The translations under genes and the position numbers were made by a program. From contig NZ_JAUSSM010000013.1 of assembly GCF_030812315.1 (NCBI RefSeq), positions 1 through 64,000 on the forward strand: a stretch of DNA of 64,000 nt. Direction: 5' to 3'. This document shows, in pieces, positions 8,434-17,234 of this stretch (positions are counted from its first letter, which is position 1; each line of letters begins with the position of its first letter). The notes beneath the pieces were generated by a model. The model ran no database searches. It was not told where the DNA came from and saw only the letters and a program-made list of their open reading frames with translations. The DNA is from Arthrobacter oryzae (GTDB lineage: Bacteria; Actinomycetota; Actinomycetes; Actinomycetales; Micrococcaceae).

Positions 8434-9537
8434 CTAGCTGGCGCGGTCCACCACGGCCAGCGCGAAGCTGGTGAGTGAATCCTTGACCACGCCTTCGGGC
8501 AGCGGCGCCAGTGCGGCGATGGCCTCATCGGCCCAGGCCCGGGCCACAACCCACGATTCCGCGGTGACGCGGTGGTCTCGCAGGCCGGCCACGGCGGCAG
8601 CGAGTGCATCGTCCGAGGAGAGGTCGCCGTCGATCAGTTTCAGGAGTTCGACGGCGGACGCGTCACCTTCGGCGGCAGCGTTGCGGAGCAGCAGCACGGG
8701 CAGGGTGGGCACCCCTTCGCGCAAATCCGTGCCCGGGGATTTGCCGGACTTGACCTTGATGCCGGTGACATCGATGACGTCGTCGGCCAGCTGGAAGGCC
8801 ACACCGATCTTCTCACCGTACTCCACCAGCATCGGTTCGTAGGCTTCGTCGGCACCGGAGAAAATGGCGCCGAGCTGGCCGGAGGCAGCCACCAGGGATC
8901 CGGTCTTGTCCGCGATGACGGACAGGTAGTGCTCCACAGGGTCCTCGTCGGGCCGGGGTCCCACGGTTTCGTGCAGCTGGCCCAGGCACAGCCGTTCGAA
9001 GGTGCGGGCCTGGATGCCCAGCGCACGCGAGCCGAGTTCGGACACCAGGATGGAGGCCCGGGCGAAGATCAGGTCGCCGGTGAGGACGGCCACGGAGTTG
9101 CCCCAGACCTCGTGGGCGGTGGGGGCGCCGCGGCGGAACGGGGCCGAGTCCATCACGTCGTCGTGGTACAGCGTGGCCAGGTGGGTGAGCTCAACAACAA
9201 CGGCAGCCTGCACCACGGCCGGCCGCGAGGCGTCGCCGAGGTGGGCGCAGAGCAGGGCCAGCAGCGGCCGGATGCGCTTCCCGCCGGCTTCCACCAGGTG
9301 GCGCGACGTCGCATCAGCCAGCGGATCGGAGTTGGCAATGGCCTCGCGGAGCTTCTTTTCCACGCGGGCAAGGTTGGTGGTGATGGCGGGGCCGAGCTCC
9401 GGGTCTGCCGCGATGGCGGCGAACCCAGCCGGCAGCTGGAGACCTGTGGCGATCGCGGTGGTGTTGGGCTCGGGCTCCCTGGAGTCCGGCAGGCCGTGTC
9501 CGGCATGGGTCCAGCTGTGCTTGGCAGAGTTCGTCAC
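8434..9537 (-). CDS. Polyprenyl diphosphate synthase (menaquinone side chain)
   Basis: Trans-prenyltransferase building the long isoprenoid diphosphate for menaquinone. Shows GGKRIRP at residues 85-91, the first aspartate-rich motif DDVMD at 126-130 followed by FRRG, and the second motif QLADDVID about 120 residues later. The 367-residue length includes an ~40-residue unconserved N-terminus. Chain length cannot be read with confidence. Gene order next to menJ and menG parallels the mycobacterial grcC1-menJ-menG neighbourhood. The start is 9 bp after the menJ stop, so the genes are probably co-transcribed. Confidence 0.92.
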   Translation of the reverse strand: MTNSAKHSWTHAGHGLPDSREPEPNTTAIATGLQLPAGFAAIAADPELGPAITTNLARVEKKLREAIANSDPLADATSRHLVEAGGKRIRPLLALLCAHLGDASRPAVVQAAVVVELTHLATLYHDDVMDSAPFRRGAPTAHEVWGNSVAVLTGDLIFARASILVSELGSRALGIQARTFERLCLGQLHETVGPRPDEDPVEHYLSVIADKTGSLVAASGQLGAIFSGADEAYEPMLVEYGEKIGVAFQLADDVIDVTGIKVKSGKSPGTDLREGVPTLPVLLLRNAAAEGDASAVELLKLIDGDLSSDDALAAAVAGLRDHRVTAESWVVARAWADEAIAALAPLPEGVVKDSLTSFALAVVDRAS

Positions 9538-9546
9538 GGGTTAACC

Positions 9547-10881
9547 CTAACTTTTTGGTGCGGAAACCGCGGATGTGTAGCTGGACGGGGACAGGGAGGT
9601 GTTGGACGTGGCAGGCACCAGCGCCTCCAGGAGTCTGATCACCCTGTCCTCGAATCCCTTGGCTGATTCATCCGTGACGTTGGCCATCAGCCGGACTACG
9701 AACTTCATGAGCGCCGGCAGCGGCATGCCGGTCCGCAAGGCGAGCTTCATCACCGACGGCTTGCCGATCACCGAGGCGAAGGCACGGCCCAGGGTGAAGT
9801 GGCTCCCCCACTGGCCGCGCACGTAGTCGGCGTACCCCTTGAAGTGGAGGTCGGCGTCGTCGTGCGTCCACTTGGCGTAGCGGCTCTGCCAGGTGTTGGC
9901 GTCGATGATGTATTCGGCCGCAAAGCGGGCGGATTCCATGGCGTAGGAGATGCCCTCGCCGTTGAACGGGGACACCATCCCGCCGGCGTCGCCCAGCAGC
10001 AGCAGGCCCGGGTAGTAGTGCGGCGTGCGGTTGAAGCCCATGGGCAGCGCGGCGCCGCGGATCTCGCCCACCTGGTTTTCGGGCGTGAAGCCCCACTCGG
10101 CGGGCATGCCGGCGGTCCACTCGCGCAGGACCTGCTTGTAGTCGAGCCGGCCGAATTCCTTGGACGAGTTCAGGATGCCAAGACCCACGTTGGAGGTGCC
10201 GTCGCCCACGCCGAACACCCAGCCGTAGCCGGGGAGCAGTTCGCCGTCGCGGCCGGGGAGCTCCAGCCAGCCTTCCATCCAGTCGTCGTCGTGCCGGGGG
10301 CTGGTGAAGTAGGTGCGCACGGCCACGCCGAGGGGGCGGTCGTCGCGCTTCTGGATGCCGAGGGACACCGCGGTCCGGGACGAGTTGCCGTCCGCTGCGA
10401 GGACGACGTCGGCAAGGAAGTCGCGCGTCTCCCCCGTCTTGCGTCCCGACTCGTCAAGCAGCGCGGCGCGCACCCCGATGACGCGGCCGTCCGGTGAGCG
10501 CAGGGCTTCGGTGACGCTGTGCCCTTCCAGGACGCGGGCGCCGGCGGACTCGGCGTGCCGGGCCAGTTCTTCGTCGAAGCCGAGCCGGGTGCGGATCAGG
10601 CCGTACGTGGGGAAATCGGAAACTTCCGGCCAGGGCAGTTCAATGGTGCGGCCGCCGGCGATCAGGCGAAGGCCTTTGTTGCGCCGCCAGCCGCCTTCCT
10701 CGGGGTGGGGCAGGCCGAGCTTCTGGATCTCGCGGACGGCGCGCGGCGTGAGGCCGTCGCCGCAGACCTTTTCACGCGGGAACGTGGTTTTTTCCAGCAC
10801 CGTGACGCCGATGCCGGCCTTGGCGAGGTAGTAGGCGGCAGTGGACCCTGCTGGTCCTGCGCCGACGATCAGTACGTTCAC
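9547..10881 (-). CDS. menJ: Geranylgeranyl reductase family FAD oxidoreductase, probable menaquinone reductase MenJ
   Basis: FAD-dependent enzyme expected to saturate one isoprene unit of menaquinone. The N-terminus has the Rossmann motif VGAGPAGSTAAYYLAKAG near residues 6-23, then FPREKVCGDGLTPRAV typical of the geranylgeranyl reductase family, and GDAGGMVSPFNGEGISYAMES for the second FAD contact. The 444 residues are slightly longer than typical because of a Ser/Thr-rich tail. MenJ rather than archaeal-type lipid or bacteriochlorophyll reductase is inferred from its place between the polyprenyl synthase and menG, as in mycobacteria. Confidence 0.85.
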   Translation of the reverse strand: MNVLIVGAGPAGSTAAYYLAKAGIGVTVLEKTTFPREKVCGDGLTPRAVREIQKLGLPHPEEGGWRRNKGLRLIAGGRTIELPWPEVSDFPTYGLIRTRLGFDEELARHAESAGARVLEGHSVTEALRSPDGRVIGVRAALLDESGRKTGETRDFLADVVLAADGNSSRTAVSLGIQKRDDRPLGVAVRTYFTSPRHDDDWMEGWLELPGRDGELLPGYGWVFGVGDGTSNVGLGILNSSKEFGRLDYKQVLREWTAGMPAEWGFTPENQVGEIRGAALPMGFNRTPHYYPGLLLLGDAGGMVSPFNGEGISYAMESARFAAEYIIDANTWQSRYAKWTHDDADLHFKGYADYVRGQWGSHFTLGRAFASVIGKPSVMKLALRTGMPLPALMKFVVRLMANVTDESAKGFEDRVIRLLEALVPATSNTSLSPSSYTSAVSAPKS

Positions 10882-10892
10882 GGCAGGTACGG

Positions 10893-11669
10893 CTAGCTCG
10901 CCGGCCGGGTGATGTTGCGGCGGAGCTTCGCCACGGGGCCGGTGTGGTTGGCGATGGCGGCGGCGCTGCCGGACAGGGGCTTGTGCGCGCGGTGGACGGC
11001 GACGATGCCGCCGCTGAGGTTGCGGTAGGTGACCTTCTCCCAGCCGGATTCCTGCAGCCAGCCGGCCAGGTGGTCCTGGTCAGGCCAGGCGCGGATGGAC
11101 TCGGCGAGGTAAACGTAGGCGTCCGGGTTGGACGAGACCTTCACGGCGATGGCCGGCAGCGCGCGCATCAGGTATTCGGTGTACATGGTGCGCCACAGCG
11201 GGACCACGGGCTGGGAGAACTCGGCGATCACCAGCTTGCCGCCGGGCTTGGTGACGCGCAGCATCTCGGCCAGGGCCTTCTTGGGCTCGTTGACGTTGCG
11301 CAGGCCGAACGAAATGGTGGTGGCATCAAAGGTGTTGTCCGCGAACGGAAGACGGGTGGCGTCGCCGGCGATGAAGTCGATGTCGGGACGGCGGCGTTTT
11401 CCAACCTTGAGCATTCCGAGGGAGAAGTCGCAGGCAATGACGTTGATCCCGGCATCCGCGTAGGGCTCACTGGACGTGCCTGTTCCGGCGGCGAGGTCGA
11501 GCACGCGCTGGCCCGGCTTCACATCCATGGCTTCGACGACTACCCGGCGCCAGCGGCGCGTCTGTCCCATGGACAGGACATCATTCACGACGTCGTATTT
11601 GGGGGCGACGTCGTCAAACATCGTGGCTACTTCGTCCGGACGCTTATCCAAGGATGCTCGGTTCACCAT
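10893..11669 (-). CDS. menG: Demethylmenaquinone methyltransferase MenG (UbiE family)
   Basis: SAM-dependent C-methyltransferase for the last step of menaquinone synthesis. The 258-residue protein has the UbiE/MenG N-terminus [27 protein letters not shown], the SAM-binding [18 protein letters not shown] near residues 58-75, and the later signature ISFGLRNV with [15 protein letters not shown]. It heads the leftward set menG-menJ-polyprenyl synthase and is divergent from menF across a ~106-bp spacer that must hold both promoters. Confidence 0.94.
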   Translation of the reverse strand: MVNRASLDKRPDEVATMFDDVAPKYDVVNDVLSMGQTRRWRRVVVEAMDVKPGQRVLDLAAGTGTSSEPYADAGINVIACDFSLGMLKVGKRRRPDIDFIAGDATRLPFADNTFDATTISFGLRNVNEPKKALAEMLRVTKPGGKLVIAEFSQPVVPLWRTMYTEYLMRALPAIAVKVSSNPDAYVYLAESIRAWPDQDHLAGWLQESGWEKVTYRNLSGGIVAVHRAHKPLSGSAAAIANHTGPVAKLRRNITRPAS

Positions 11670-11775
11670 GACATTGTCTCAAATGTTGGGCGGACCCACG
11701 AACCACGGCCCGGTCCAGCGCGGCGGCGGGGCCCAAGAAGGTGCTGGCGGCACTCCGGAGTACTGTTATCTCATC

Positions 11776-13206
11776 ATGACGAGTACGTTCCGCGCCGGCA
11801 TTATTAAGACACTGACAGTCCCTCTGGATGGAAGATCATTCTCCGGGGGGCTGCCGTCATTTCTGGTCCGGGACGATGTCCTCTGCTGGACCCGCCGCGA
11901 AGCCGGACTGGTGGGCTTTGGCGAGATCGCCCGCTTCACTGCCACCGGCCCCGAGCGTTTCCTCGAGGCCGACATCTGGTGGCGGCACCTGGTCATCGAA
12001 GCGGACATCACCGACTCCGTGGAGTGCCCCGGCACCGGCCCGGTGGCCTTCGGCTCCTTCGCCTTCTCCAAGGTGTCCACGCACCGCTCCCGGCTGATTG
12101 TTCCTGAAATCGTTGTGGGGGTCAGGGACGGCCGGGCCTGGCTCACCCAGTTAACGTTCGACGACGGCGAACTCACCGAAGCGGGCGCCCTCGCCGCCCT
12201 GCAGCGCTGGCTGGACGCGGACCCGCTGGACGTTGACCCGCTGGACGTTGACCCGCTGGACGTTAGGGGCGGCGCGCCCGCAGCCCCAAGTGCCGACGTC
12301 GGACTTCCCCTGGCTGCCCGGCCCGGCGCCGGCTTGACCGCCGAACCGGCTGCCGACGTCGTACCTAAACTCGAAACCGGCTCCCTCAGCGAGCATGACT
12401 GGATGGCGGCAGTGGCCGCCGGGGTCGCCGAAATCCGCACCGGCAAGCTCGAAAAGCTGGTGCTGGCCCGGGACATTGTGGCCACGATTCCGGAAGGCGT
12501 GAATGCCGCGGAGATCCTCCGCCAGCTGGCCGTCCGGTACCGCGAATGCTGGACCTACGGCGTGGACGGGCTGGTGGGTTCGACCCCGGAGATGCTGATC
12601 CAGGTGGAGGGCCGCACGGCCCAGGCGCGGGTCCTGGCCGGAACCCTGGACCGGCGCGACGCCGAGGGGATGGACGGCTCGCCGTTGGAATTCGCCGAAC
12701 GCGTGCTGGCCGGGTCCGAGAAGCAGCGGCATGAGCACGAGATCGCCATCCAGTCGCTCACGACCCAGCTGGCGCCGTTTTCCGAGGCCATGAACGCGCA
12801 CAGCGAGCCGTTCATTTTGGAGCTGCCCAACGTGTGGCACCTGGCGTCGGACGTGAAGGCTGAGCTGACCGAGGTGGAGGGCCACGTGCCCACGTGCCTC
12901 GCGCTGATCAACGCGCTGCATCCCACGGCCGCGGTCTGCGGAACCCCCACCACGGTGGCCGGGGCGCTGATCCGCAAGCTCGAGCACATGGACCGCGGAC
13001 CGTACGCTGGCCCGGTGGGCTGGCTGGACGCGGCCGGGAACGGCGAGTGGGGAATCGCGCTCCGCGGTGCCGTCGTCGAGGCGCCGGACACGGTCCGCCT
13101 CTATGCAGGTTGCGGCATCGTGGAGGGCTCCCACCCCGAGGCGGAACTCGCGGAAACCTGGGCCAAGTTCCGTCCGATGCTCGAGTCGCTGGGCATCAGC
13201 AACTAA
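11776..13206 (+). CDS. menF: Isochorismate synthase MenF/EntC type
   Basis: Converts chorismate to isochorismate, the entry step to menaquinone. The 476-residue product from the ATG at 11776 (MTSTFRAG) has the chorismate-binding domain in its C-terminal half: KLVLARDIVA, GSTPEML, LAGTLDRRD, HEHEIAIQ, ALHPTAAVCGTP and the final YAGPVGWLD...GIALRGA...GCGIVEGS. The frame extends upstream, but MenF-like sequence begins at this start. An unusual insertion (DPLDV repeated three times, then an Ala/Pro-rich linker, around residues 149-200) separates the N-terminal and catalytic parts. Assignment to menaquinone rather than siderophore synthesis rests on the adjacent menG and menD. Confidence 0.92.
   Translation: MTSTFRAGIIKTLTVPLDGRSFSGGLPSFLVRDDVLCWTRREAGLVGFGEIARFTATGPERFLEADIWWRHLVIEADITDSVECPGTGPVAFGSFAFSKVSTHRSRLIVPEIVVGVRDGRAWLTQLTFDDGELTEAGALAALQRWLDADPLDVDPLDVDPLDVRGGAPAAPSADVGLPLAARPGAGLTAEPAADVVPKLETGSLSEHDWMAAVAAGVAEIRTGKLEKLVLARDIVATIPEGVNAAEILRQLAVRYRECWTYGVDGLVGSTPEMLIQVEGRTAQARVLAGTLDRRDAEGMDGSPLEFAERVLAGSEKQRHEHEIAIQSLTTQLAPFSEAMNAHSEPFILELPNVWHLASDVKAELTEVEGHVPTCLALINALHPTAAVCGTPTTVAGALIRKLEHMDRGPYAGPVGWLDAAGNGEWGIALRGAVVEAPDTVRLYAGCGIVEGSHPEAELAETWAKFRPMLESLGISN
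12220..12264 (+). repeat. Three perfect 15-bp tandem copies inside menF
   Basis: GACCCGCTGGACGTT occurs three times head to tail, coding DPLDV x3, in the non-conserved linker of MenF. The in-frame unit length suggests slippage expansion that is tolerated there. Confidence 0.9.
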
Positions 13207-13221
13207 AGTTCGCCGCCCCCA

Positions 13222-13287
13222 CCCAACTGACTGGCAGTTAACGTCGCGAAACCGCGTTTTCAGAGCGTTAACTGCGACCCAGTTGGG
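13222..13287. repeat. 66-bp palindromic repeat, copy 1
   Basis: CCCAACTGACTGGCAGTTAACG at the left end pairs with CGTTAACTGCGACCCAGTTGGG at the right end (18 of 22 positions). The same family, equally 66 bp long, recurs at 52244-52309. It lies 15 bp after the menF stop and could act as a terminator, but its recurrence points to a dispersed palindromic element. Confidence 0.75.
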
Positions 13288-13455
13288 CGGAGTGTCCGGA
13301 GACGCAGACACCAGCCCCTCGCCTAGGCTTGAAATCAGCGGTAGTTTGGTTATCCAATAGTGAAACTAAGTTTTCTGTGATGCACATCTCTTATTCGGCG
13401 CTACACTATAAACCGTTTTAGTCACGCATACCCCTGCAACAAAAGGTAAGAAACT

Positions 13456-14259
13456 ATGCAGCCCATGTCCTCCGCCACGGCAAAGCTGGCCGCCAAGGCA
13501 GCCGCTTTCCTCGCCGTCGGCGCCCTTTCCCTCACGGCCTGCGGCGGTAGCTCCACCCCTGCAGCGACCCCCGAGGGCGGGGTCCAGCTCATCAACGCCG
13601 GCAAGCTGACCGTTTGCTCCGACGTCCCCTACGAGCCGTTCGAATTCCAGAAGGACGGCAAGATCGTCGGCTTCGACATGGACATCGCAGCCGAGGTTGC
13701 CAAGGACATGAACGCCGAGCTCAGCGTTGTGGACAGCTCCTTCGAGGCCATCGAGACCGGCACTGCGCTTACGGGCTGCGACATCTCCATCTCCTCCATT
13801 TCCATCACGGACACCCGCAAGGCCGTCATGGACTTCTCCACCCCGTACCTGGACGATGACCTGGCTCTCGTTGCCAGCGAGGGCTCCGGCATCAAGTCCC
13901 TGGACGACGCCAAGGGCAAGAAGGTCGGCGTGCAGCAGGCCACCACGGGCGCCGACTACGCCACCGAGAAGGGACTCGACGCCCAGCAGTTCGAGGACAC
14001 CGGCCTCCTGGTCCAGGCCCTGCAGGCCGGCACCATCGACGCCGCCCTGGGCAACCAGTCCGTCCTGGGCTACGCCATCAAGGACGACCCCAAGTTCAAG
14101 GCAGTCGAGAAGTTTGCCACCGGTGAGCAGCTGGGCATCTCCATCAAGAAGGGCAACACCGCCATGGCCGAAAAGGTCAACGGAACGCTCAAGCGCCTGA
14201 CCGACGACGGAACCCTCGAGAAGTTCGAGACCACCTGGTTCGGCGAGGTCGCCAAGTAG
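13456..14259 (+). CDS. Polar amino-acid ABC transporter substrate-binding lipoprotein
   Basis: Extracellular family 3 solute-binding protein. The N-terminal signal has a lipobox (LTAC, Cys near residue 30) for lipid anchoring, followed by a short Gly/Ser/Thr-rich linker. Family landmarks include LTVCSDVPYEPFEF, GFDMDIA, DISISSISITDTRKAVMDFSTPYLDDDLA and KKGNTAMAEKVNGTLKRL. The substrate is probably an amino acid or related zwitterion and cannot be specified. It is first of a binding protein-permease-ATPase operon; the start is preceded by AAAAGGTAAG. Confidence 0.93.
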   Translation: MQPMSSATAKLAAKAAAFLAVGALSLTACGGSSTPAATPEGGVQLINAGKLTVCSDVPYEPFEFQKDGKIVGFDMDIAAEVAKDMNAELSVVDSSFEAIETGTALTGCDISISSISITDTRKAVMDFSTPYLDDDLALVASEGSGIKSLDDAKGKKVGVQQATTGADYATEKGLDAQQFEDTGLLVQALQAGTIDAALGNQSVLGYAIKDDPKFKAVEKFATGEQLGISIKKGNTAMAEKVNGTLKRLTDDGTLEKFETTWFGEVAK

Positions 14260-14319
14260 CACACACTCCGGCCCGGGCCCTCTAGGCAGGGAAACCCAGG
14301 CAGCCCTGTGACCTACCAA

Positions 14320-14381
14320 GTTGGGGCCCTGTACCGCTGTATGGCAGTCCGCTGTACAAACAGCCTGTACGGGGCCTCAAC
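14320..14381 (+). promoter_or_regulatory. Intercistronic stem-loop between binding protein and permease
   Basis: GTTGGGGCCCTGTAC (14320-14334) pairs with GTACGGGGCCTCAAC (14367-14381). A stem here commonly attenuates readthrough or stabilises the upstream mRNA, so the binding protein exceeds the membrane parts. The assignment is by position and structure only. Confidence 0.55.
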
Positions 14382-14405
14382 TGCGCAAACGAATGTGAGA
14401 ACACC

Positions 14406-15197
14406 ATGGCAATGACCGCACGTCAACGAGCCAAAGTCAGCCTGTACGTCCAGGCCGGAATCTTCGTTGTGGCTGTGGCCGCGCTGATTCTGGCCACGGA
14501 CTGGAAGACCATCGGCAACAGCGTCTTCAATTTCGCCAAAATCGGCCCAATGTTCCCGGACATTTTCCTGATCGGCCTCAAGAACACCCTGATCTACACG
14601 GCCCTGGGCTTCATTGTGGGCCTATCCGGCGGTCTGCTGCTGGCCCTTATGAAGCTCTCCAGCTTCCCGCTCTACCGCTGGATCGCCACCGGCTACATCG
14701 AATTCTTCCGCGGCATCCCAGCGCTGCTCGTGTTCATCGCGTTCGGCTACGGCGTTCCGCTCGCGTTTGGCGTGCAGTGGAACGTGACCATTGTGGTGAT
14801 GATCTCGCTGGGCATGGTGGCTGCGGCCTACATCGCAGAAACGCTCCGCGCCGGCCTTCAGGCCGTGCCCAAGGGACAGCTGGAGGCCGCCCGGTCGCTG
14901 GGCATGCCCCAGTGGCGGGCCATGGTGTCCATCGTGATCCCGCAGGCTTTCCGGATCGTGCTGCCGCCGCTGACCAACGAGGTCATCCTGCTGACCAAGG
15001 ACTCCTCGCTGATCTACGTGCTGGGCCTGACCGCCTCGCAGTACGAACTAACCAAGTTCGGCCGCGACGGCATTTCCAGCCTGGGAGCCGGGCTCACCCC
15101 GCTCCTCGTGGCGGGTGCCTTCTACCTGGTGATCACCATCCCGCTGAGCCTTTTGGCCCGGAAGTTCGAAAGCCGCTCCGCGCGGACGAAGCGATAG
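14406..15197 (+). CDS. Amino-acid ABC transporter permease (HisM/GlnP type)
   Basis: 263-residue inner-membrane permease with about five to six hydrophobic segments. It carries the His/Glu/Gln/Arg-opine family features: [30 protein letters not shown], and the EAA loop [29 protein letters not shown] for docking the ATPase, then [29 protein letters not shown]. Only one permease gene is present, so it probably forms a homodimer. It is followed 11 bp later by the ATPase gene. Confidence 0.94.
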   Translation: MAMTARQRAKVSLYVQAGIFVVAVAALILATDWKTIGNSVFNFAKIGPMFPDIFLIGLKNTLIYTALGFIVGLSGGLLLALMKLSSFPLYRWIATGYIEFFRGIPALLVFIAFGYGVPLAFGVQWNVTIVVMISLGMVAAAYIAETLRAGLQAVPKGQLEAARSLGMPQWRAMVSIVIPQAFRIVLPPLTNEVILLTKDSSLIYVLGLTASQYELTKFGRDGISSLGAGLTPLLVAGAFYLVITIPLSLLARKFESRSARTKR

Positions 15198-15208
15198 GCA
15201 GGACAGTC

Positions 15209-16006
15209 ATGAACGACGTCGAAAACAACGCACGCGGCACTGCCGTGCACGCCGCCGGGGTTTCCCTCAAGGACCTCCGCAAGTCCTACGGCTCCAACGA
15301 AGTCCTCAAGGGCATCAGCCTGGACGTGGCCCCTGGCGAGGTTGTCTGCCTGATCGGCCCGTCCGGCTCCGGCAAGTCCACCCTGCTGCGCTGCGTGAAC
15401 CTGCTCGAGCAGCCCAACGAGGGAACCATCCACGTGGGCGGTTTCGAGGCGACCGACCCCGATGTGGACATCGACAAGATGCGCCGCAAGGTGGGCATGG
15501 TGTTCCAGCAGTTCAACCTGTTCCCGCACCTGAACGCCCAGCAAAACTGCACCATCGCCCAGACCAAGGTGCTCAAGCGCTCCCAGGGCGAGGCCGACAC
15601 GGTGGCGCGCGCCAACCTCGAACGCGTGGGCCTGGGCCACCTGGCAGACCGCTTCCCGGACCAGCTCTCCGGCGGCCAGCAGCAGCGCGTGGCCATTGCC
15701 CGTGCGCTCAGCATGGACCCCCAGCTCATGCTGTTCGATGAGCCCACCTCGGCCCTTGACCCGGAAACCGTGGGCGACGTGCTGTCTGTCATGCGGAACC
15801 TGGCCAAGGAGGGCATGACCATGCTGGTGGTGACCCACGAGATGGGCTTCGCCCGCGAAGTGGCCGACCGCGTGGTCTTCATGGACGGCGGCGTGGTGGT
15901 GGAGGAAGGCGTGGCCGAGCAGGTCATCAGCGCCCCCAAGCAGTCCCGCACCAAGGAATTCCTGAAGCGCGTCCTGGACCCGACCCACATCGACATCTCC
16001 GAGTAA
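15209..16006 (+). CDS. Amino-acid ABC transporter ATP-binding protein
   Basis: 265-residue ATPase of the polar amino-acid uptake system. Walker A GPSGSGKS lies near residues 50-57, the Q-loop is [13 protein letters not shown], the signature LSGGQQQR and Walker [13 protein letters not shown] follow, and the H-loop is [21 protein letters not shown]. The ATG at 15209 is chosen because family homology begins right after it; a longer frame starting at 14777 runs through the permease gene and is not real. A strong stem-loop follows the stop. Confidence 0.95.
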   Translation: MNDVENNARGTAVHAAGVSLKDLRKSYGSNEVLKGISLDVAPGEVVCLIGPSGSGKSTLLRCVNLLEQPNEGTIHVGGFEATDPDVDIDKMRRKVGMVFQQFNLFPHLNAQQNCTIAQTKVLKRSQGEADTVARANLERVGLGHLADRFPDQLSGGQQQRVAIARALSMDPQLMLFDEPTSALDPETVGDVLSVMRNLAKEGMTMLVVTHEMGFAREVADRVVFMDGGVVVEEGVAEQVISAPKQSRTKEFLKRVLDPTHIDISE

Positions 16007-16022
16007 GACACGCTCCCGGCGG

Positions 16023-16069
16023 GCAAATGCCCTGGCGCTGCAGGATTCCCGCAGCTCCAGGGCATTTGC
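16023..16069 (+). terminator. Terminator-like hairpin after the amino-acid transporter operon
   Basis: GCAAATGCCCTGG (16023-16035) pairs perfectly with CCAGGGCATTTGC (16057-16069), with an inner GCTGC/GCAGC extension, 16 bp after the ATPase stop. It lies between convergent genes and may serve both strands. Confidence 0.75.
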
Positions 16070-16095
16070 GCGTCAGGACTCAGGCCGCCGGCGCC

Positions 16096-16641
16096 TCAGT
16101 TCCCCGCGGCGCGCACGACCACCACCTCAAAGTCCAGGTCGAAGTAGCGGCCCACCCATCCTTTGGCCCCCGTGATACCGAACGAATAGCGGTCCAGGTG
16201 GCCCGCCCGGGCCAGCACTTGGATGCGGTCAGGATTTTGGGCTTCCCAGGACGAGACGGGCAATTGCACGGGAGCGACAACCCCATGCATGGACACTGTC
16301 CCGACGAGCACCATCCCGCGTTTGTCCTCCCTGACGGCAGTGGAAGTGAACTCGATGCGCGGAAAGTCGGCCACATCCAGCAGTCCCGGACCCTTGACGT
16401 CGCGGTCGCGCTTCGCATTGTCGGATTTGAAACTGGCGGCATCGATGGTCGCCATGGCCCGGCACTCAGAGAGCGATTCCGCAATATCCAGTCGCCCGGA
16501 CGCGATGCTAAATTCGGCTCGCACCTTGCCCAGGCCGAACATATGCCGGCTTGTGTAAGTGACCCTGGAACGGACACCGTCGATGCGGTAGGTGCCTGCG
16601 GTGGGCATGCTGGGGGTTTTTGTGGCTGGCTGGGTGGTCAT
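16096..16641 (-). CDS. YceI family protein
   Basis: 181-residue member of the YceI lipocalin-like family, proteins that bind isoprenoid or polyprenyl lipids. Visible family features are GTYRIDGVRSRVTYTSRHMFGLGKVRAEF, the KSDNAKRDRDVKGPGLLDVADFPRIEF block and a C-terminal beta-rich YFDLDFEVVVV. There is no signal peptide from the ATG at 16641, which is preceded by AAGAGG, so a cytoplasmic location is likely. It is divergent from a MarR gene, with two operator-like palindromes between them; MarR control is inferred. Confidence 0.88.
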   Translation of the reverse strand: MTTQPATKTPSMPTAGTYRIDGVRSRVTYTSRHMFGLGKVRAEFSIASGRLDIAESLSECRAMATIDAASFKSDNAKRDRDVKGPGLLDVADFPRIEFTSTAVREDKRGMVLVGTVSMHGVVAPVQLPVSSWEAQNPDRIQVLARAGHLDRYSFGITGAKGWVGRYFDLDFEVVVVRAAGN

Positions 16642-16689
16642 GGCGGTTTTCCTCTTGGCTTTGGCCCGAATCCCCTCTCGGGCAATTGC

Positions 16690-16730
16690 TGATGTATCAA
16701 CAACTTTGCTCCTGCTATGCTGACATGTCA
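16690..16730. promoter_or_regulatory. Twin operator-like palindromes between yceI and marR
   Basis: TGATGTATCA (16690-16699) and TGACATGTCA (16721-16730) are 10-bp palindromes 31 bp apart, each followed by the identical ACAACTTT. The layout suits two MarR dimers bound on one face of the helix over divergent promoters. Confidence 0.55.
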
Positions 16731-16766
16731 ACAACTTTTACCAGCCGTCCGTGAAAGGAACACCAA

Positions 16767-17234
16767 ATGCCCAAGCCCCGCTGGTTGAGCAAGGACGAGG
16801 AGGAAGTCTGGTTCGCCTACATCCTCTTTAGCCGCCAACTGGCAGCGGGCATGGAGCGGCAGTTGGCGGGGAGCGGCGTCTCAGGCGCCGATTACCAGAT
16901 GCTTGCCCCCCTGGCCGAAGCCGGGGCAGCCGGCATGCGCCCCCGGGACCTCGGACACAGCGCGGGCTGGGACCGCAGTCGACTGGCGCACCAGCTGCGA
17001 CGGATGGAGCAGCGCGGCCTTGTCACCCGCGAACAGGCGGAAGACGACGCCCGCGGCATAGTGGTCCACCTCACGGAAGCCGGGCGGGCCGCACTGCGCG
17101 CGGCATCGCCGGGGCACATCGAATGGGTCCGGGAGAACTTTCTTGAGCTGATAACTCCAGCTGAACGGCGGATGTTAGTTGAGCTCTCCGAACGCGTCAT
17201 GGCCAAGCTCGAGCCCGAGTCGCGCCCCCGCTAA
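16767..17234 (+). CDS. MarR family transcriptional regulator
   Basis: 155-residue winged-helix repressor-type protein. The central region ADYQMLAPLAEAGAAGMRPRDLGHSAGWDRSRLAHQLRRMEQRGLVTREQAEDDARGIVVHLTEAG has the helix-turn-helix and the basic wing expected of MarR. It is divergent from the YceI gene and probably autoregulated through the paired palindromes upstream. Its ligand is unknown. The 3' end overlaps the convergent menD stop by 4 bp. Confidence 0.9.
   Translation: MPKPRWLSKDEEEVWFAYILFSRQLAAGMERQLAGSGVSGADYQMLAPLAEAGAAGMRPRDLGHSAGWDRSRLAHQLRRMEQRGLVTREQAEDDARGIVVHLTEAGRAALRAASPGHIEWVRENFLELITPAERRMLVELSERVMAKLEPESRPR

Noticed and set aside
12151-13311. 386-codon minus-strand frame across menF
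   Set aside because: Antisense to a well-supported enzyme; composition is typical of shadow frames.
14777-16006. 409-codon frame starting inside the permease gene
   Set aside because: Only the portion from 15209 encodes the ABC ATPase; the earlier part is out-of-frame permease sequence.
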